A stretch of DNA of 64,000 nt. It comes from Thermoplasmata archaeon. GTDB lineage: Archaea; Thermoplasmatota; Thermoplasmata; Lutacidiplasmatales; SKW197. The first letter of the stretch is position 1. Each line of letters starts with the position of its first letter. The notes beneath the pieces were generated by a model. It searched no databases and was not told the origin of the DNA. It was given only the letters and a program-made list of their open reading frames with translations. The DNA lies in NCBI GenBank assembly GCA_038874435.1, contig JAVZCK010000002.1, forward strand, positions 115,581 through 179,580, in the 5' to 3' direction. Shown here one piece after another: positions 9,018-18,365 of the stretch. The translations under genes were made by a program, and so were the position numbers.

Positions 9018-10919
9018 TTAATCTTCCAGGGTAGTAATGTCTCCTATTGGTTTGCCAGTTGCCTCTGCCTTCAGCACTCTTCTCATAATCTTTCCGCTTC
9101 TTGTCTTTGGTAGCTTGTCCCTGAACTCAATGTCCTTGATTACAGCAACTGGGCCGAGTTCTTTTCTGACATGCTTCTTTATGTCTTCAGCGAGCTCAGT
9201 TGAAGGTTTCTGCCCTGCTTTCAGAATCACATATGCCTTTATTACTTCACCCTTCACTTCATCAGGCACACCAACTACCGCAGCTTCAGCCACTGCAGGA
9301 TGACTTACAAATGCGCTCTCTACTTCCATCGTACCAATCCTGTGGCCAGAGATTTTGAGCACATCGTCAGCTCTGCCCTGCACCCAGAAATAACCATCTT
9401 CGTCTTTTCTTGCCACATCTCCAGCCACATAGAAATCGCCAGGCAGTTTCTTCCAGTATGTCTGTACATACCTATCTGGGTCTTTGTAAATTGTTGCCAT
9501 CATGGCTGGCCAAGGTGTTTTAATTACTAGGAAGCCACCCTGATTTGGTGGTAGGGATTTCCCGCTGCTATCAACAATGTCTGCAATGATGCCCGGGAAT
9601 GGCTTCGTTGCAGAGCCAGGTTTAAGGGGTGAGACAGGCAATGGCGTGATCAATATCATCCCAGTTTCGGTTTGCCACCATGTGTCCATAATTGGGCATT
9701 TCTCTTTTCCTATGACTCTATAATACCAGTGCCATGCCTCAGGGTTTATAGGTTCTCCTACAGAACCCAACAATCGCAAGCTGCTCAAGTCATGTTTGTT
9801 GGGCCATTCCTCGCCATTCTTCATCATTGCACGGATTGCTGTTGGCGCCGTGTAGAAAACTGAGACTTTGTGTTTCTCTACCATGGACCACCATCTATCT
9901 GGCTGTGGGTAATCGGGTACTGCTTCCGACATTATCGTAGTAGTGCCCACCATCAATGGGCCATAAACAATGTAACTATGACCTGTAATCCAGCCGGGGT
10001 CTGCAGTGCACCAGTAAATATCCTCTTCCTTGATGTCAAAAATCCATTTCATAGTGCGGTGGACACCAACCATGTAACCGCCATGCACATGGACAACGCC
10101 TTTCGGCTTTCCTGTGGTGCCTGAAGTGTAGAGAACAAAGAGAGGATCAGTTGCCTCCATAACTTCCGCCTTACACTCAGCACTCTCATTAGCAACTAAT
10201 TCGTGGAACCAGTAATCCTTTCCTGGCTGCATCTTTACATCTGCATTAGCCCGTTTCACTACAATAACCTTCTCAACACTTGGGCATGCAGCTACTGCCT
10301 CATCTACGGTGGGCTTGAGCTGGATCGTCTTTCCTCTTCTGAATGTACCATCTGCTGTGACCACAACCTTTGCCTCTGCATCTATAATTCTATCTCGCAG
10401 CGCCTCCTTGCTGAAACCCGCATAAACCACGCTGTGCATTGCGCCTATTCTTGCACATGCAAGCATCGTGATTGCCTGCTCTGGAATGTTGGGAAGGTAT
10501 GTTGTGACCCTGTCTCCTTTTTTCACACCGAGTTTCTTTAGAGCATTTGCAAACTTACACACTTCTTTGTATAGTTCTCCATATGTGATTTTTCGCACAT
10601 CGCCTGGTTCACCTTCAAAAAGAATTGCAACCTTGTTTGCTCTTGCGCTTAAGTGTCTATCAAGAGCGTTAACCGTGATGTTGCATTTTGCACCAGCAAA
10701 CCATTTGAAAAACGGTTTGTTCGAATCATCAAGGACTTTTTCCCATTTCTGGAACCATTCAAGTTCGTTAGCCGCTTCCTCCCAGAATTTCAGGGGATTT
10801 GCTTCTGCCTCACTGATAACCTTTTCCCAGTCCTTCACAGTGGCTTTTGCAATTACTTCCTTGCTTGGCAGGAACTTCCTTTCTTCCTTCAACAGTGTGG
10901 ATAATGTTTCTTCTGACAT
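9018..10919 (-). CDS. acs: acetyl-CoA synthetase (AMP-forming)
   Basis: Converts acetate, ATP and CoA to acetyl-CoA. I choose ATG 10919 ([10 protein letters not shown]), which has a strong GGAGGT site 9-14 bases upstream, rather than the longer frame to 10976; this gives 633 residues, normal for Acs. Motifs: [19 protein letters not shown] (about residue 250), the tryptophan motif DTWWQTETG that favours acetate, [20 protein letters not shown], and C-terminal [11 protein letters not shown] containing the catalytic lysine that is reversibly acylated in other Acs enzymes. It heads a five-gene operon. A deacetylase-family gene lies in the divergent operon (11572). Confidence 0.95.
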   Translation of the reverse strand: MSEETLSTLLKEERKFLPSKEVIAKATVKDWEKVISEAEANPLKFWEEAANELEWFQKWEKVLDDSNKPFFKWFAGAKCNITVNALDRHLSARANKVAILFEGEPGDVRKITYGELYKEVCKFANALKKLGVKKGDRVTTYLPNIPEQAITMLACARIGAMHSVVYAGFSKEALRDRIIDAEAKVVVTADGTFRRGKTIQLKPTVDEAVAACPSVEKVIVVKRANADVKMQPGKDYWFHELVANESAECKAEVMEATDPLFVLYTSGTTGKPKGVVHVHGGYMVGVHRTMKWIFDIKEEDIYWCTADPGWITGHSYIVYGPLMVGTTTIMSEAVPDYPQPDRWWSMVEKHKVSVFYTAPTAIRAMMKNGEEWPNKHDLSSLRLLGSVGEPINPEAWHWYYRVIGKEKCPIMDTWWQTETGMILITPLPVSPLKPGSATKPFPGIIADIVDSSGKSLPPNQGGFLVIKTPWPAMMATIYKDPDRYVQTYWKKLPGDFYVAGDVARKDEDGYFWVQGRADDVLKISGHRIGTMEVESAFVSHPAVAEAAVVGVPDEVKGEVIKAYVILKAGQKPSTELAEDIKKHVRKELGPVAVIKDIEFRDKLPKTRSGKIMRRVLKAEATGKPIGDITTLED

Positions 10920-10928
10920 GGTTTCATA

Positions 10929-10934
10929 ACCTCC
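10929..10934 (-). promoter_or_regulatory. strong ribosome binding site deciding the acs start
   Basis: GGAGGT on the minus strand, nine bases before ATG 10919; it selects this start over the longer reading frame. Confidence 0.7.
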
Positions 10935-10957
10935 ATTGTTAGTCCCAAATACCACAT

Positions 10958-10971
10958 GTATATTTATTTTT
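10958..10971 (-). promoter_or_regulatory. box A promoter of acs operon
   Basis: AAAAATAAATATAC on the minus strand; initiation about 25 bases on leaves a short leader that still carries the GGAGGT site. Confidence 0.5.
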
Positions 10972-11007
10972 CCCAACCTTTTTGATAAAAGCGTTTCTAA
11001 TCCAAAT

Positions 11008-11015
11008 AATTATAT
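11008..11015 (+). promoter_or_regulatory. box A promoter of CYTH-HDAC-pyrG operon
   Basis: AATTATATA-type element at 11008-11015, about 26 bases before ATG 11038, consistent with a leaderless mRNA. It stands back-to-back with the acs promoter. Confidence 0.55.
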
Positions 11016-11037
11016 ACTGGCTGAAAATTTGAGGGTT

Positions 11038-11562
11038 ATGAATGTGAAGGAAGAGCACGAGGTTAGGGTGATACTCAAAAAACCTGACCCTGTGTTTGCT
11101 GTCGCTAGAAACAAGAGAGAGTATGCACTCGTGGACACCTATTATGCTCCAGTGCAGAGGAGCCAGTTCTGGAAAATCGAGCAGCGAAACCTTCGCCTCA
11201 GAAAATTCGGGCATGCAGAGGCAGAAATTGTGCTTTCTGTGCCCGAGTTCAAAGGGATTGTAAAACATGGGAAAAAGTATTTCATTGCAAGCGGTAGTGA
11301 AAAGGAACTAGCAGAGGTGCTGGAAAACCTTGGTTTCAAACCAATGTTCAAAATTCAAAGAAAGCAAGGTTATTTTCTTGACTATCATCGCTGGAACCTC
11401 GCAATTGAGGAAATAGAAGGCATTGGGTGGACCATTGATGTGGATGTGGTTGGTGAGGAAGAGGCATGGGAGTTTGTAAACTCGCTTGGAGAGAATGTGG
11501 TTAAGGTCCTTCGTGAGCCCCTGCCTGCATACTTTTGCAAAACATTTAATATTGAAATCTGA
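11038..11562 (+). CDS. CYTH domain protein (class IV adenylate cyclase-like)
   Basis: Protein of 174 residues, the usual length for archaeal CyaB-like CYTH proteins. The longer open frame to 10936 crosses the promoter, so ATG 11038 is preferred. CYTH features: an acidic, beta-strand start (KEEHEVRV), VDTYYAP (the D-x-Y-Y/F strand), LRLRKFG, FKIQRKQGYF, and the late IEEIEGIGWTIDVDVVG that matches the E-x-E-G-L-G signature. The canonical N-terminal ExExK is not intact (EHEVR or EVRVI), so activity is uncertain. Family activities include cAMP synthesis and triphosphate hydrolysis. First gene of an operon with the HDAC-like gene 10 bases on. Confidence 0.65.
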   Translation: MNVKEEHEVRVILKKPDPVFAVARNKREYALVDTYYAPVQRSQFWKIEQRNLRLRKFGHAEAEIVLSVPEFKGIVKHGKKYFIASGSEKELAEVLENLGFKPMFKIQRKQGYFLDYHRWNLAIEEIEGIGWTIDVDVVGEEEAWEFVNSLGENVVKVLREPLPAYFCKTFNIEI

Positions 11563-11571
11563 TTATGCCCC

Positions 11572-12555
11572 ATGAAGATTGTTTACCACGAGAGGTACCT
11601 GGAACATGAGCAACATTTTGGACACCCTGAATCGCCAGACCGCCTCAGAGCAATAACTGGTGCACTAGCAAAGCACGAACTTTTTACAGATGTGATAAAG
11701 CCAGAGAAGGCAGGTGAGAAGGAAATTCTTGGTGTGCACACTCCAGAATACCTTTCATATCTCTCAGAACTTGGAGAGGGAATTATAGATATGGACACTT
11801 CTTCTCACCCAGAGACCTATGAAATTGCCTTGCTTTCTGCAGGTGGTGCCCTAACTGCAGGAAAAATTGCCTTAGATGAAGGAAGTTCCATTGCTCTCGT
11901 TAGACCACCTGGGCATCACGCTGGAAAGGATTTTGGTGGAGGGTTCTGCTACATAAACAATGCAGCAGTATGTGCTAAAGCGATGCTTGAGCGATGCAAA
12001 CGGGTTGCCATCGTTGACATTGATGGGCACCATGGAAATGGAACGCAGGACATATTCTATTCATCGCCAGATGTGCTTTACATTTCCACACACCAGCTTG
12101 AGATTTATCCAGGCACAGGCCATCTTTCGTTGATTGGAGAAAAAGAAGGCGTTGGCTACAATCTGAATATCCCGTTTTTTTCTGGCTGCGGGGATGCATC
12201 CTACATTTCTGCTCTCGAGGAACTAATTCTACCAATTCTGGATGATTTTAAGCCAGGGCTTGTGATTGTTAGTTTGGGTGTGGATTCCCATTCGCTCGAT
12301 CCGCTCACTGGACTTGAGGTATCCACTAAAGGTTACATTGAGATGCTCAAAGCTATGTTCAGGTACAAAGCCATGTTCTTGCTGGAAGGAGGTTATGATC
12401 TGGATGCCCTTGCAGATGTGTTCTGTGCTCTTGTAAGTGCAGGCGAAGGAAAAGAGTATGCAATCAAATACACGGATAGTATTGACACCGACTGCAGGGG
12501 AAGAGAAAGAATTGATGCAGCAAAGAAACTGTTCTCAAATTACTGGAAGCTATGA
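11572..12555 (+). CDS. histone deacetylase family protein (AcuC-like)
   Basis: A 327-residue zinc-dependent arginase/deacetylase-fold enzyme that removes acyl groups from lysine or small amines. Key elements: HPESPDRLRAI (residues 17-27), RPPGHHA with the catalytic His pair (about 110), GFCYINNAA, DIDGHHGNGTQ with the Zn-binding Asp and His, LGVDSHSLDPL with the second Zn-Asp, and the C-terminal EGGYDL with the transition-state tyrosine. All catalytic residues appear present. Its position beside acs parallels the Bacillus acuABC-acsA locus, where AcuC deacetylates acetyl-CoA synthetase; that role here is inference. Confidence 0.9.
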   Translation: MKIVYHERYLEHEQHFGHPESPDRLRAITGALAKHELFTDVIKPEKAGEKEILGVHTPEYLSYLSELGEGIIDMDTSSHPETYEIALLSAGGALTAGKIALDEGSSIALVRPPGHHAGKDFGGGFCYINNAAVCAKAMLERCKRVAIVDIDGHHGNGTQDIFYSSPDVLYISTHQLEIYPGTGHLSLIGEKEGVGYNLNIPFFSGCGDASYISALEELILPILDDFKPGLVIVSLGVDSHSLDPLTGLEVSTKGYIEMLKAMFRYKAMFLLEGGYDLDALADVFCALVSAGEGKEYAIKYTDSIDTDCRGRERIDAAKKLFSNYWKL

Positions 12556-12565
12556 GGTGTGAAAC

Positions 12566-14179
12566 ATGAAGTATATAATTGTGACCGGAGGCGTGCTTTC
12601 AGGGCTTGGTAAGGGAATTACTGTGTCTAGCATCGGAAAACTGCTCAAGTCCTCAGGGCTTAGAGTGACTGCGATAAAGATTGACCCCTATCTCAACTGT
12701 GATGCTGGCACCATGAATCCATACCAGCATGGAGAAGTTTTTGTGCTGGATGATGGAGGAGAGGTTGATCTGGACCTTGGAAACTACGAGCGCTTCCTCG
12801 GTGAAAGCTTAACCAGTGACCACAACATCACAACTGGCAAGGTTTACAAGGCAGTGATTGAGAAAGAGCGAAAAGGGGATTATCTGGGTAAGACAGTGCA
12901 AATCATTCCCCACATCACAAATGAAATCAAGGAACGAATAAAGCGAGTGAGCGAGAGGACAAATGCAGATGTGACAATCGTGGAGATTGGAGGCACAGTA
13001 GGTGACATTGAATCCATGCCATTTCTTGAAGCAGTCAGACAGTTAAGAAGGGAGATGGGTTCGGAAAGCAACTGCATCTTCATTCACACAACCCTTGTGC
13101 CAGTGCTCTCAACCGTTGGAGAGCAGAAAACCAAACCCACTCAACATTCTGTAAAGGAATTAAGAGAAATAGGCATTCAGCCAGATGTAATTGTGGCAAG
13201 GAGTTCTGCCCCGCTTGACTATGAAATCAAGAAGAAAATCTCGCTTTTCTGTGATGTGCCCCTTGAGGCAGTAATAAGTGCACCTGACATTGACTGCATC
13301 TACAAAGTGCCTCTCGTATTGCATGAGCAAAACCTCACCAGTTATTTGTTGAGAAAACTTGAACTTGGGGAGCGAAAGACGGAACTTGAGGAATGGAAAA
13401 AAATGGTTGAAACACTCGAACATCCCTCTGGGGAAGTCAGTATTGCAATTGTTGGGAAATACACACATCTCAAAGATTCATATCTTAGCTACACAGAGGC
13501 AATAAGACATTGCGAGGCAGCACTGGCAACACGGGTGAACAAAATCTGGATGGAGTCAGAGACACTCGAGGAAAAGCCAGATGAAATTGAAAAACTGAAG
13601 GAAGTGGATGGCATTCTTGTGCCTGGTGGTTTTGGGAATCGGGGAATTGAGGGCAAAATCAAAGCAATTGAGTTTGCAAGAGAAAACAAGGTGCCTTTCC
13701 TAGGCGTCTGTCTCGGGTTCCAGCTTGCCACCGTTGAGTTTGCAAGAAATGTGCTGGGCTACAAGGATGCGAACAGCACTGAATTCAACCCAGATACCAC
13801 ACATCCGGTGATAGATTTACTGCCTGAGCAGAAAGGCATAAAGGAGATGGGGGCAACGATGCGACTCGGTGCCCACAAGATTCATTTGAAACCAAAGACA
13901 ATGATTGCCTCTCTCTACAATTCCACAGTTATCTACGAGAGACACAGGCACAGGTATGAAGTTAACCCGAACTTTATTGAGGTGCTTGAATCCCATGGAT
14001 TGAGATATACCGGTAAGTCGGAGGATGGAAGAAGATGTGAGGTGCTTGAACTCGATGGCCATCCATTCTTCCTTGGCACCCAGTTCCATGCAGAATTCAA
14101 GTCAAGGCCTGGTGCACCGTCACCGCCTTATTTCGGTTTTATCCGTGCTTGCATTGAGTACAGGAAAGGAAAGAGATGA
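12566..14179 (+). CDS. pyrG: CTP synthase
   Basis: Makes CTP from UTP using glutamine and ATP. 537 residues, the normal length. The N-terminal synthetase domain has [16 protein letters not shown] (P-loop region, residues 2-17) and [14 protein letters not shown]; the C-terminal class I glutamine amidotransferase domain starts around residue 290 and has PGGFGNRG, the nucleophile in [11 protein letters not shown], and the His-Glu pair in [13 protein letters not shown] 12566 is preceded by GAGGTG. It overlaps the DUF504 gene by four bases (ATGA). Confidence 0.97.
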   Translation: MKYIIVTGGVLSGLGKGITVSSIGKLLKSSGLRVTAIKIDPYLNCDAGTMNPYQHGEVFVLDDGGEVDLDLGNYERFLGESLTSDHNITTGKVYKAVIEKERKGDYLGKTVQIIPHITNEIKERIKRVSERTNADVTIVEIGGTVGDIESMPFLEAVRQLRREMGSESNCIFIHTTLVPVLSTVGEQKTKPTQHSVKELREIGIQPDVIVARSSAPLDYEIKKKISLFCDVPLEAVISAPDIDCIYKVPLVLHEQNLTSYLLRKLELGERKTELEEWKKMVETLEHPSGEVSIAIVGKYTHLKDSYLSYTEAIRHCEAALATRVNKIWMESETLEEKPDEIEKLKEVDGILVPGGFGNRGIEGKIKAIEFARENKVPFLGVCLGFQLATVEFARNVLGYKDANSTEFNPDTTHPVIDLLPEQKGIKEMGATMRLGAHKIHLKPKTMIASLYNSTVIYERHRHRYEVNPNFIEVLESHGLRYTGKSEDGRRCEVLELDGHPFFLGTQFHAEFKSRPGAPSPPYFGFIRACIEYRKGKR

Positions 14180-14415
14180 CGCCAAAGCAGGCAATTGACA
14201 AACTGCGTTGGGACCCGAAATATAATCTGAAAGAGGCAGAAATCTGGTTCTGGGACAGAATGTCACCAACTGGAGAGCGAGGAATAAAGGGGAGCGAAAT
14301 TGTAACTGTGGAAAGCGGTTTTCTGGTCCTTAAAAATGCGAAAATTCCACTCTACAAAATATTTAAGATTGTGCACAGGGGTGAAGTGATTTTTGAGAGG
14401 AGGAAAATGGAGTGA
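14176..14415 (+). CDS. DUF504 / MJ1316-type RNA-binding domain protein
   Basis: A stand-alone 79-residue domain. The pattern ..KLRWDPKY.. , [16 protein letters not shown] and [19 protein letters not shown] matches the DUF504 (UPF0248, MJ1316) family, which has been proposed to recognise RNA ends with cyclic phosphate. It starts inside the end of pyrG (ATGA overlap) and is the last gene of the operon. RNA relevance is family knowledge; no catalytic site is visible. Confidence 0.85.
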   Translation: MTPKQAIDKLRWDPKYNLKEAEIWFWDRMSPTGERGIKGSEIVTVESGFLVLKNAKIPLYKIFKIVHRGEVIFERRKME

Positions 14416-14427
14416 CCAATGGCGGAA

Positions 14428-15573
14428 TCACACAAGCTCTCCTTCTATCGCGCTTTTTGCGCATGTGTAGGGTGAAGCCAGATATATTTTTGCATTCCTG
14501 CTTCCCATTCTGCCAGGGTAGTTTCTATTGCCAGCGGAGAGGCAGACCTCTCCATTTGCCAGTAAGCCCATGTGGGCACCAAGGCATGGTCCACACCCGG
14601 GTGGGAGAAGCACACAGCCAGCATTTACAAGAGTTTTGATGTAGCCCATTTTCAATCCATCCTGCAATACTCTTCTGGTTGCTGGTGCTACAATCATTCT
14701 TACATCTGGATGCACCTTCTTATTCTTCAACACCGTTGCAACTACAGCAATGTCCTCTAACCTTCCGCTCGTGCATGTGCCCACAAAAACCTGGTCAATC
14801 TTGGCGCCTTTGACCTCGGAAACTGGTTTTATGTTTGATGGAGTCGGCGGAACAGCCACAACCCTTTCAATCTTACTCACATCAACCTTAATTGGCTCTC
14901 TGCTCTCCGTTTTCGCCAGGCACACTGTTGCAGCCCCTGTCTCAACAAGCATATTGCACAGGTTTTTTCTCCCTGCCTCTGGAATGGTATTGATGTAATC
15001 TCCAGACAGCTCGAATGCAGCATGTTCATTTTCCATACCTAGCATTGAAAGCAAGTGGAGAGATACATCCATTGGGTAAACATTCTTCAAAGTTTTGCCA
15101 GTTAGTTCTACATTCCGAATTTCAGGCACTTCCAGGTAGATTTTACCAGTTGCCCAAGCATAAGCCATGTCGGTGGCACCAACGCCATAGCCAATTGCAG
15201 AGGCATAGCCAGCTGTCGGAGTGTGAGAGTCGGTGCCCAGCACAAACATACCATCAGAAAGGATGCCAGATTCTGCGAGCACTTCGTGACAGATGCCAGA
15301 GCCAACATCATAGAAATTTTTTATTCCATTTTGTTTAACAAATTCCCTTATTCGCGCATGGAGGTTTGCAGTACCCTCGCTTTCAGCTGGCGTTCTGTGG
15401 TCCAACACTATGAAAATTTTGTCAGGGTTATGCAGTTTTTTCCCTGTCTCTCTGAACTTTTCAATAACCAGGTCTGCATTCTCATGAGAAAGCATTAGGT
15501 CCACATCAATTTCCACAAATTCTCCAGGCGAAACTTTTCTTCTTGCCTTCTCTGAAAGCAATTCCAGAAGCAT
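14428..15573 (-). CDS. aconitase-family dehydratase, large subunit (LeuC/HacA-like)
   Basis: Large subunit of a two-subunit [4Fe-4S] hydro-lyase acting on isopropylmalate, homoaconitate or a related acid. The three cluster cysteines are present: FVGTCTSGRLEDI and GCGPCLGAHMG. LGTDSHTPTAGYASAIGYGVGATD and AGNRNYPGRMGS are also family signatures. At 381 residues it is shorter than the usual 415-425; the missing stretch seems to lie between the CNML segment (about residue 208) and the strand IKVDVSKIERVVAVPPTPSNIKPVSEV. No small (swivel) subunit lies next to it. It follows the HAD phosphatase gene by six bases. Substrate unresolved. Confidence 0.8.
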   Translation of the reverse strand: MLLELLSEKARRKVSPGEFVEIDVDLMLSHENADLVIEKFRETGKKLHNPDKIFIVLDHRTPAESEGTANLHARIREFVKQNGIKNFYDVGSGICHEVLAESGILSDGMFVLGTDSHTPTAGYASAIGYGVGATDMAYAWATGKIYLEVPEIRNVELTGKTLKNVYPMDVSLHLLSMLGMENEHAAFELSGDYINTIPEAGRKNLCNMLVETGAATVCLAKTESREPIKVDVSKIERVVAVPPTPSNIKPVSEVKGAKIDQVFVGTCTSGRLEDIAVVATVLKNKKVHPDVRMIVAPATRRVLQDGLKMGYIKTLVNAGCVLLPPGCGPCLGAHMGLLANGEVCLSAGNRNYPGRMGSRNAKIYLASPYTCAKSAIEGELV

Positions 15574-15578
15574 TTATC

Positions 15579-16130
15579 TCAGCCCTGAGAGAGTATCCAG
15601 AGGCAGGCATCGTAGAAAGAATCCGTAATGTAATTAGGCACTGCCCAGCTCTCCTTCAATTCTTTTGCCACACTTTCCTCTCTTCCCTTTTCTGGCACAA
15701 GCACAGTGATTGCACCAACCTGTTCTCCTGCTTCGACATCCAGAGGTCTATCTCCCATCATAAATGAGAGACGAGGAATTATTCCATGCTCTCTTATTGC
15801 CCTTTGGAGAAGGCCAGGCTTTGGTTTCCTGCATTCACAACCCGTCTCAGGAGCATGTGGACAGTAATAGATGGCATCCACTTTTGCTTTGGCTCGCTCC
15901 CAGAGTTCTCGCATCATCCTTGCATGAATTGCCTCCACGATTTCCTGTGTGTAATAGCCACGCTCAATTCCCGACTGGTTGGTCGCCACAATTACTAGAA
16001 AACCACGCGTGTTGAGTAGTTTGATTCCCTCTGCCACTCCAGGATACATCTCAAACTCATCAGGATTGTCTAGGTATTCCACATTCACATTTATCGTTCC
16101 ATCCCGGTCTATGAACACAGCCCTTTGCAT
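15579..16130 (-). CDS. HAD phosphatase, GmhB/histidinol-phosphatase type
   Basis: 183 residues from ATG 16130 (MQRAVFIDRDGTIN), the typical start of this family; the longer frame to 16214 has no support. Catalytic DxDGT motif I (FIDRDGTIN), motif II in VIVATNQSGIERG, the GmhB-type zinc-binding Cys/His set in YYCPHAPETGCECRKPKPG, and motif III MGDRPLDVEAG are all visible. Members dephosphorylate heptose bisphosphates or histidinol phosphate. Leader gene of a pair with the aconitase-like subunit; no heptose pathway genes are in the window. Confidence 0.88.
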   Translation of the reverse strand: MQRAVFIDRDGTINVNVEYLDNPDEFEMYPGVAEGIKLLNTRGFLVIVATNQSGIERGYYTQEIVEAIHARMMRELWERAKAKVDAIYYCPHAPETGCECRKPKPGLLQRAIREHGIIPRLSFMMGDRPLDVEAGEQVGAITVLVPEKGREESVAKELKESWAVPNYITDSFYDACLWILSQG

Positions 16131-16202
16131 TCGTACACCAGAATAGAGATAATCTCTACATGTTATAACCTTTTTGGAGGCCATGGTAGCTTCTACGACA
16201 AT

Positions 16203-16211
16203 AGATATATA
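16203..16211 (+). promoter_or_regulatory. box A promoter of the YkgJ-type gene
   Basis: GATATATA centred about 26 bases before ATG 16233; leaderless transcript expected. Confidence 0.55.
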
Positions 16212-16232
16212 CACAATTAATAATTCTCAACC

Positions 16233-17333
16233 ATGAAAACGTCCTTTGCGTTTCTCACAGAACACTACAAATGTCTAGAGGACTGTGCTTTCTGCTGCCT
16301 ATGTGAACCCGAAGTGCCAGATGAAGAGCTTTCTGTCTTTCTCTCAGACGAAAGATTGAAATCGCAGATACTGAGAAAATTTGCGGACGGCGAATACAAG
16401 TATGTGATTAAACTCAAAAACGGTCACGGTGCCTGTAGTTTTCTTGCACAAAAACGTTGCACTATTTACGAACAACGACCACTTTACTGCCGCCTATATC
16501 CATTTCAACGGCATTTTTCCACGAGATTGCAGATTACTGCAAATCTTTCTTGTCGAGGTCTCTGGGAGAGTTCTGGCGAAAATCTAAAAACAGTTGTCTC
16601 TGCATACATTCCAGAGGAAAAGAAAATCGAAAGAATGATAGGACAACTAGAAAAAAGGTATGCGGATGTAATTGAGGGCTTGGAAGCAGATGGGGTTTAC
16701 ATTTCCCAAAGTGATATGCAAAAACTGGTTCTAGAAATTATGCCACTATTTACAACGAAAAGAGGGCTTGAGAAGATCCTTTCGTTTGCTGATGGGAATG
16801 AACTGGCGACTGCCGACCCCTCTGAAATAGAGAATACTGAAGTAACCGCAGATGCGGAGAAATATGCTGATGAAATGAGCATTGAAGTTTTCAGTGAAAA
16901 GGACATTGTGAATCTGCCAGTTTATCCGGCACAAAACCTTGACTGGCTCCTGCTCAAATTCGAAAACGGTAAACTGAGATGGTATAAGATGAATGAAGAA
17001 GGTCTCCTGAAGGCAGAGAGTATTATTGTGCACACAAGTAAATTAAAGCCAATGAATGAGGAAGCAAAACAACTCTTGGAAAATTACATTCGTTTGCTGA
17101 ACGAACGCGACCTTACCTATGGCAACGCTCTCCTGCTCACAGATTTTTCAAACAATGAGATTCCTGTAATCTCAAACTATCTTGGTGCTCTTGCCACCTC
17201 CGTGCTGGAACTTTGGTGGCGTGCCAACCTATTTGCAGACACATCAACAATAGATGCAAAAGCATTGCGAGAAGGAATAATATTCTATGATGCTGACTAT
17301 CTGGATAAACCCACTCTCGGTGCAGTATTTTGA
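16233..17333 (+). CDS. YkgJ-type cysteine-cluster (Zn/Fe-chelating) protein
   Basis: 366 residues. The N-terminal third carries the YkgJ (PF03692-type) pattern: CLEDCAFCCLCEP at about residue 14, then HGACSFLAQKRCTIYEQRPLYCRLYPF at about 68-95 and a later LSCRGLW cysteine, eight or so cysteines likely to bind a metal ion or Fe-S cluster. The remaining 250 residues are not recognised; they contain charged helices (RMIGQLEKRY, EIENTEVTADAEKYADEM) and no membrane segment. Family function is unknown. Convergent with trmI (1-base gap). Confidence 0.8.
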   Translation: MKTSFAFLTEHYKCLEDCAFCCLCEPEVPDEELSVFLSDERLKSQILRKFADGEYKYVIKLKNGHGACSFLAQKRCTIYEQRPLYCRLYPFQRHFSTRLQITANLSCRGLWESSGENLKTVVSAYIPEEKKIERMIGQLEKRYADVIEGLEADGVYISQSDMQKLVLEIMPLFTTKRGLEKILSFADGNELATADPSEIENTEVTADAEKYADEMSIEVFSEKDIVNLPVYPAQNLDWLLLKFENGKLRWYKMNEEGLLKAESIIVHTSKLKPMNEEAKQLLENYIRLLNERDLTYGNALLLTDFSNNEIPVISNYLGALATSVLELWWRANLFADTSTIDAKALREGIIFYDADYLDKPTLGAVF

Positions 17334-17334
17334 A

Positions 17335-18078
17335 TCAGGAGATTTTTCTCCCAAAAACAAGAAAACCAGTATGCCCTAGCATTGAAAAATCTGGCCTTAC
17401 AGCGTTTTCTGCTACAACAATCCTTCTCAGCAGGAGTTCTACGCACTCAATCTCTCTAAATTCCTCTTTCTGCATTTCCAGCACAGTTCTTTCGACCTGG
17501 TTGTATGTCGGAAGATAGCAAGCACACCATGAACCATTCCTGAGCGCTTCCCTTATGTGTCTCATTATTTTCCAGGGTTCTGGGATGTCGCACACAACAG
17601 CATCAAGTTCTCTCTGTGGTATCCCATGCTCAGCATCCTGCTCAAAAAATTCCACAATTCCCTCAAGTCCAAGCACTCCAAGGTTCTTTTTTGCTTCCTG
17701 GATGTGCTCCTTCCTTTTTTCGTAGCCAAAAATTTTTCCAGTTTTTCCCACAATAAAGGCCAGAAAAATAGTCAACCCTCCAACGCCGACACCAATCTCG
17801 CAAATTTTTTTGCCTGATGCAATACCACATTTTGTAATGATGTAGCCAGAGTCCTTCGGAAGAATTATCTGGGTTTTTCTCTTGATTAATTCAATGTAAT
17901 CAGATGGCTCTGGTTGGAGAACAATGTATTTTTCACCAAAAAGCTTTACAACATCTCCAATCTTGGTTTTCATCAAAAAGTCAGTGTCCACCACTCCAAG
18001 TCCAGATACCTTTTGCATACCTCCAGTGGCCTGGACAATGTACTTCTTGCCATTCTCGCTGAGTAGAAGCAGATGCAT
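17335..18078 (-). CDS. trmI: tRNA (adenine-N1)-methyltransferase TrmI
   Basis: SAM-dependent enzyme that makes m1A at position 57/58 in archaeal tRNA. From ATG 18078 (MHLLLLSENGKKY) it has 247 residues, close to known archaeal TrmI. A leaderless promoter at 18101-18110 fits 18078; ATG 18087 is the alternative. Motifs: N-terminal OB-like part, QIILPKDSGYIITKCGIASGKK (residues about 70-92), SAM-binding motif I CEIGVGVGGLT, acidic loop GYEKRKEH, AVVCDIPEPW (motif IV) and the late LLRRIVVAENAVRPD. It is divergent from the intron-containing tRNA-Glu gene just 58 bases away. Confidence 0.92.
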   Translation of the reverse strand: MHLLLLSENGKKYIVQATGGMQKVSGLGVVDTDFLMKTKIGDVVKLFGEKYIVLQPEPSDYIELIKRKTQIILPKDSGYIITKCGIASGKKICEIGVGVGGLTIFLAFIVGKTGKIFGYEKRKEHIQEAKKNLGVLGLEGIVEFFEQDAEHGIPQRELDAVVCDIPEPWKIMRHIREALRNGSWCACYLPTYNQVERTVLEMQKEEFREIECVELLLRRIVVAENAVRPDFSMLGHTGFLVFGRKIS

Positions 18079-18100
18079 TGTGTTCATCAAAAATGGGCAA

Positions 18101-18110
18101 AATATAAATA
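18101..18110 (-). promoter_or_regulatory. box A promoter of trmI
   Basis: TATTTATATT on the minus strand, centred about 26 bases before ATG 18078. Confidence 0.55.
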
Positions 18111-18180
18111 ATCTTCCCTTTTTTCCTTCCATCAAGCTCCCGTAGTGTAGTGGTCAATCATCGGGGCCTCTCGCGGAACC

Positions 18181-18209
18181 CTTTTCAGGGTGCTTCGCAC
18201 CCCGAAAAG
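18181..18209 (+). repeat. long hairpin near the intron 5' end
   Basis: CTTTTC-A-GGGTGC-TTC-GCACCC-C-GAAAAG: 12 base pairs with one A/C mismatch and a three-base loop. It is the first of a series of GGG...CCC hairpins in the intron. Confidence 0.75.
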
Positions 18210-18304
18210 CGTTCACGGAAAAGTGGGTACCGTAGGGTGTCAACCCTCGGGGGTTACCGTAAGGGGGCGTAGCCCCTCGCCCGAAAAGGTTTCATCCAAA
18301 AAAA
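18201..18304 (+). repeat. intron direct repeat, copy 1
   Basis: About 104 bases from CCCGAAAAGCGTTCACGG to the A run. It is matched almost exactly by 18366-18471. Differences are a two-base C insertion, one G/A and one T/C change and A-run length. It contains hairpins AGGGT-GTCA-ACCCT (18234-18247) and GGGGC-GTA-GCCCC (18264-18276). Confidence 0.85.
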
Positions 18305-18314
18305 GGGTCGGTTC

Positions 18315-18335
18315 GGAGATGCTGAAAGCATCTCC
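18315..18335 (+). repeat. perfect 8-bp hairpin inside intron
   Basis: GGAGATGC, loop TGAAA, GCATCTCC, with no mismatch. It lies between the two direct repeat copies. Confidence 0.8.
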
Positions 18336-18365
18336 TTGGCACAGGTACCGTAGGGCGTAGCCCCG

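Noticed and set aside
13160..13468. Minus-strand frames inside pyrG, and many similar ones inside acs, AOR and the giant genes
   Set aside because: Shadow frames of strongly coding genes; no domain content or start signals.
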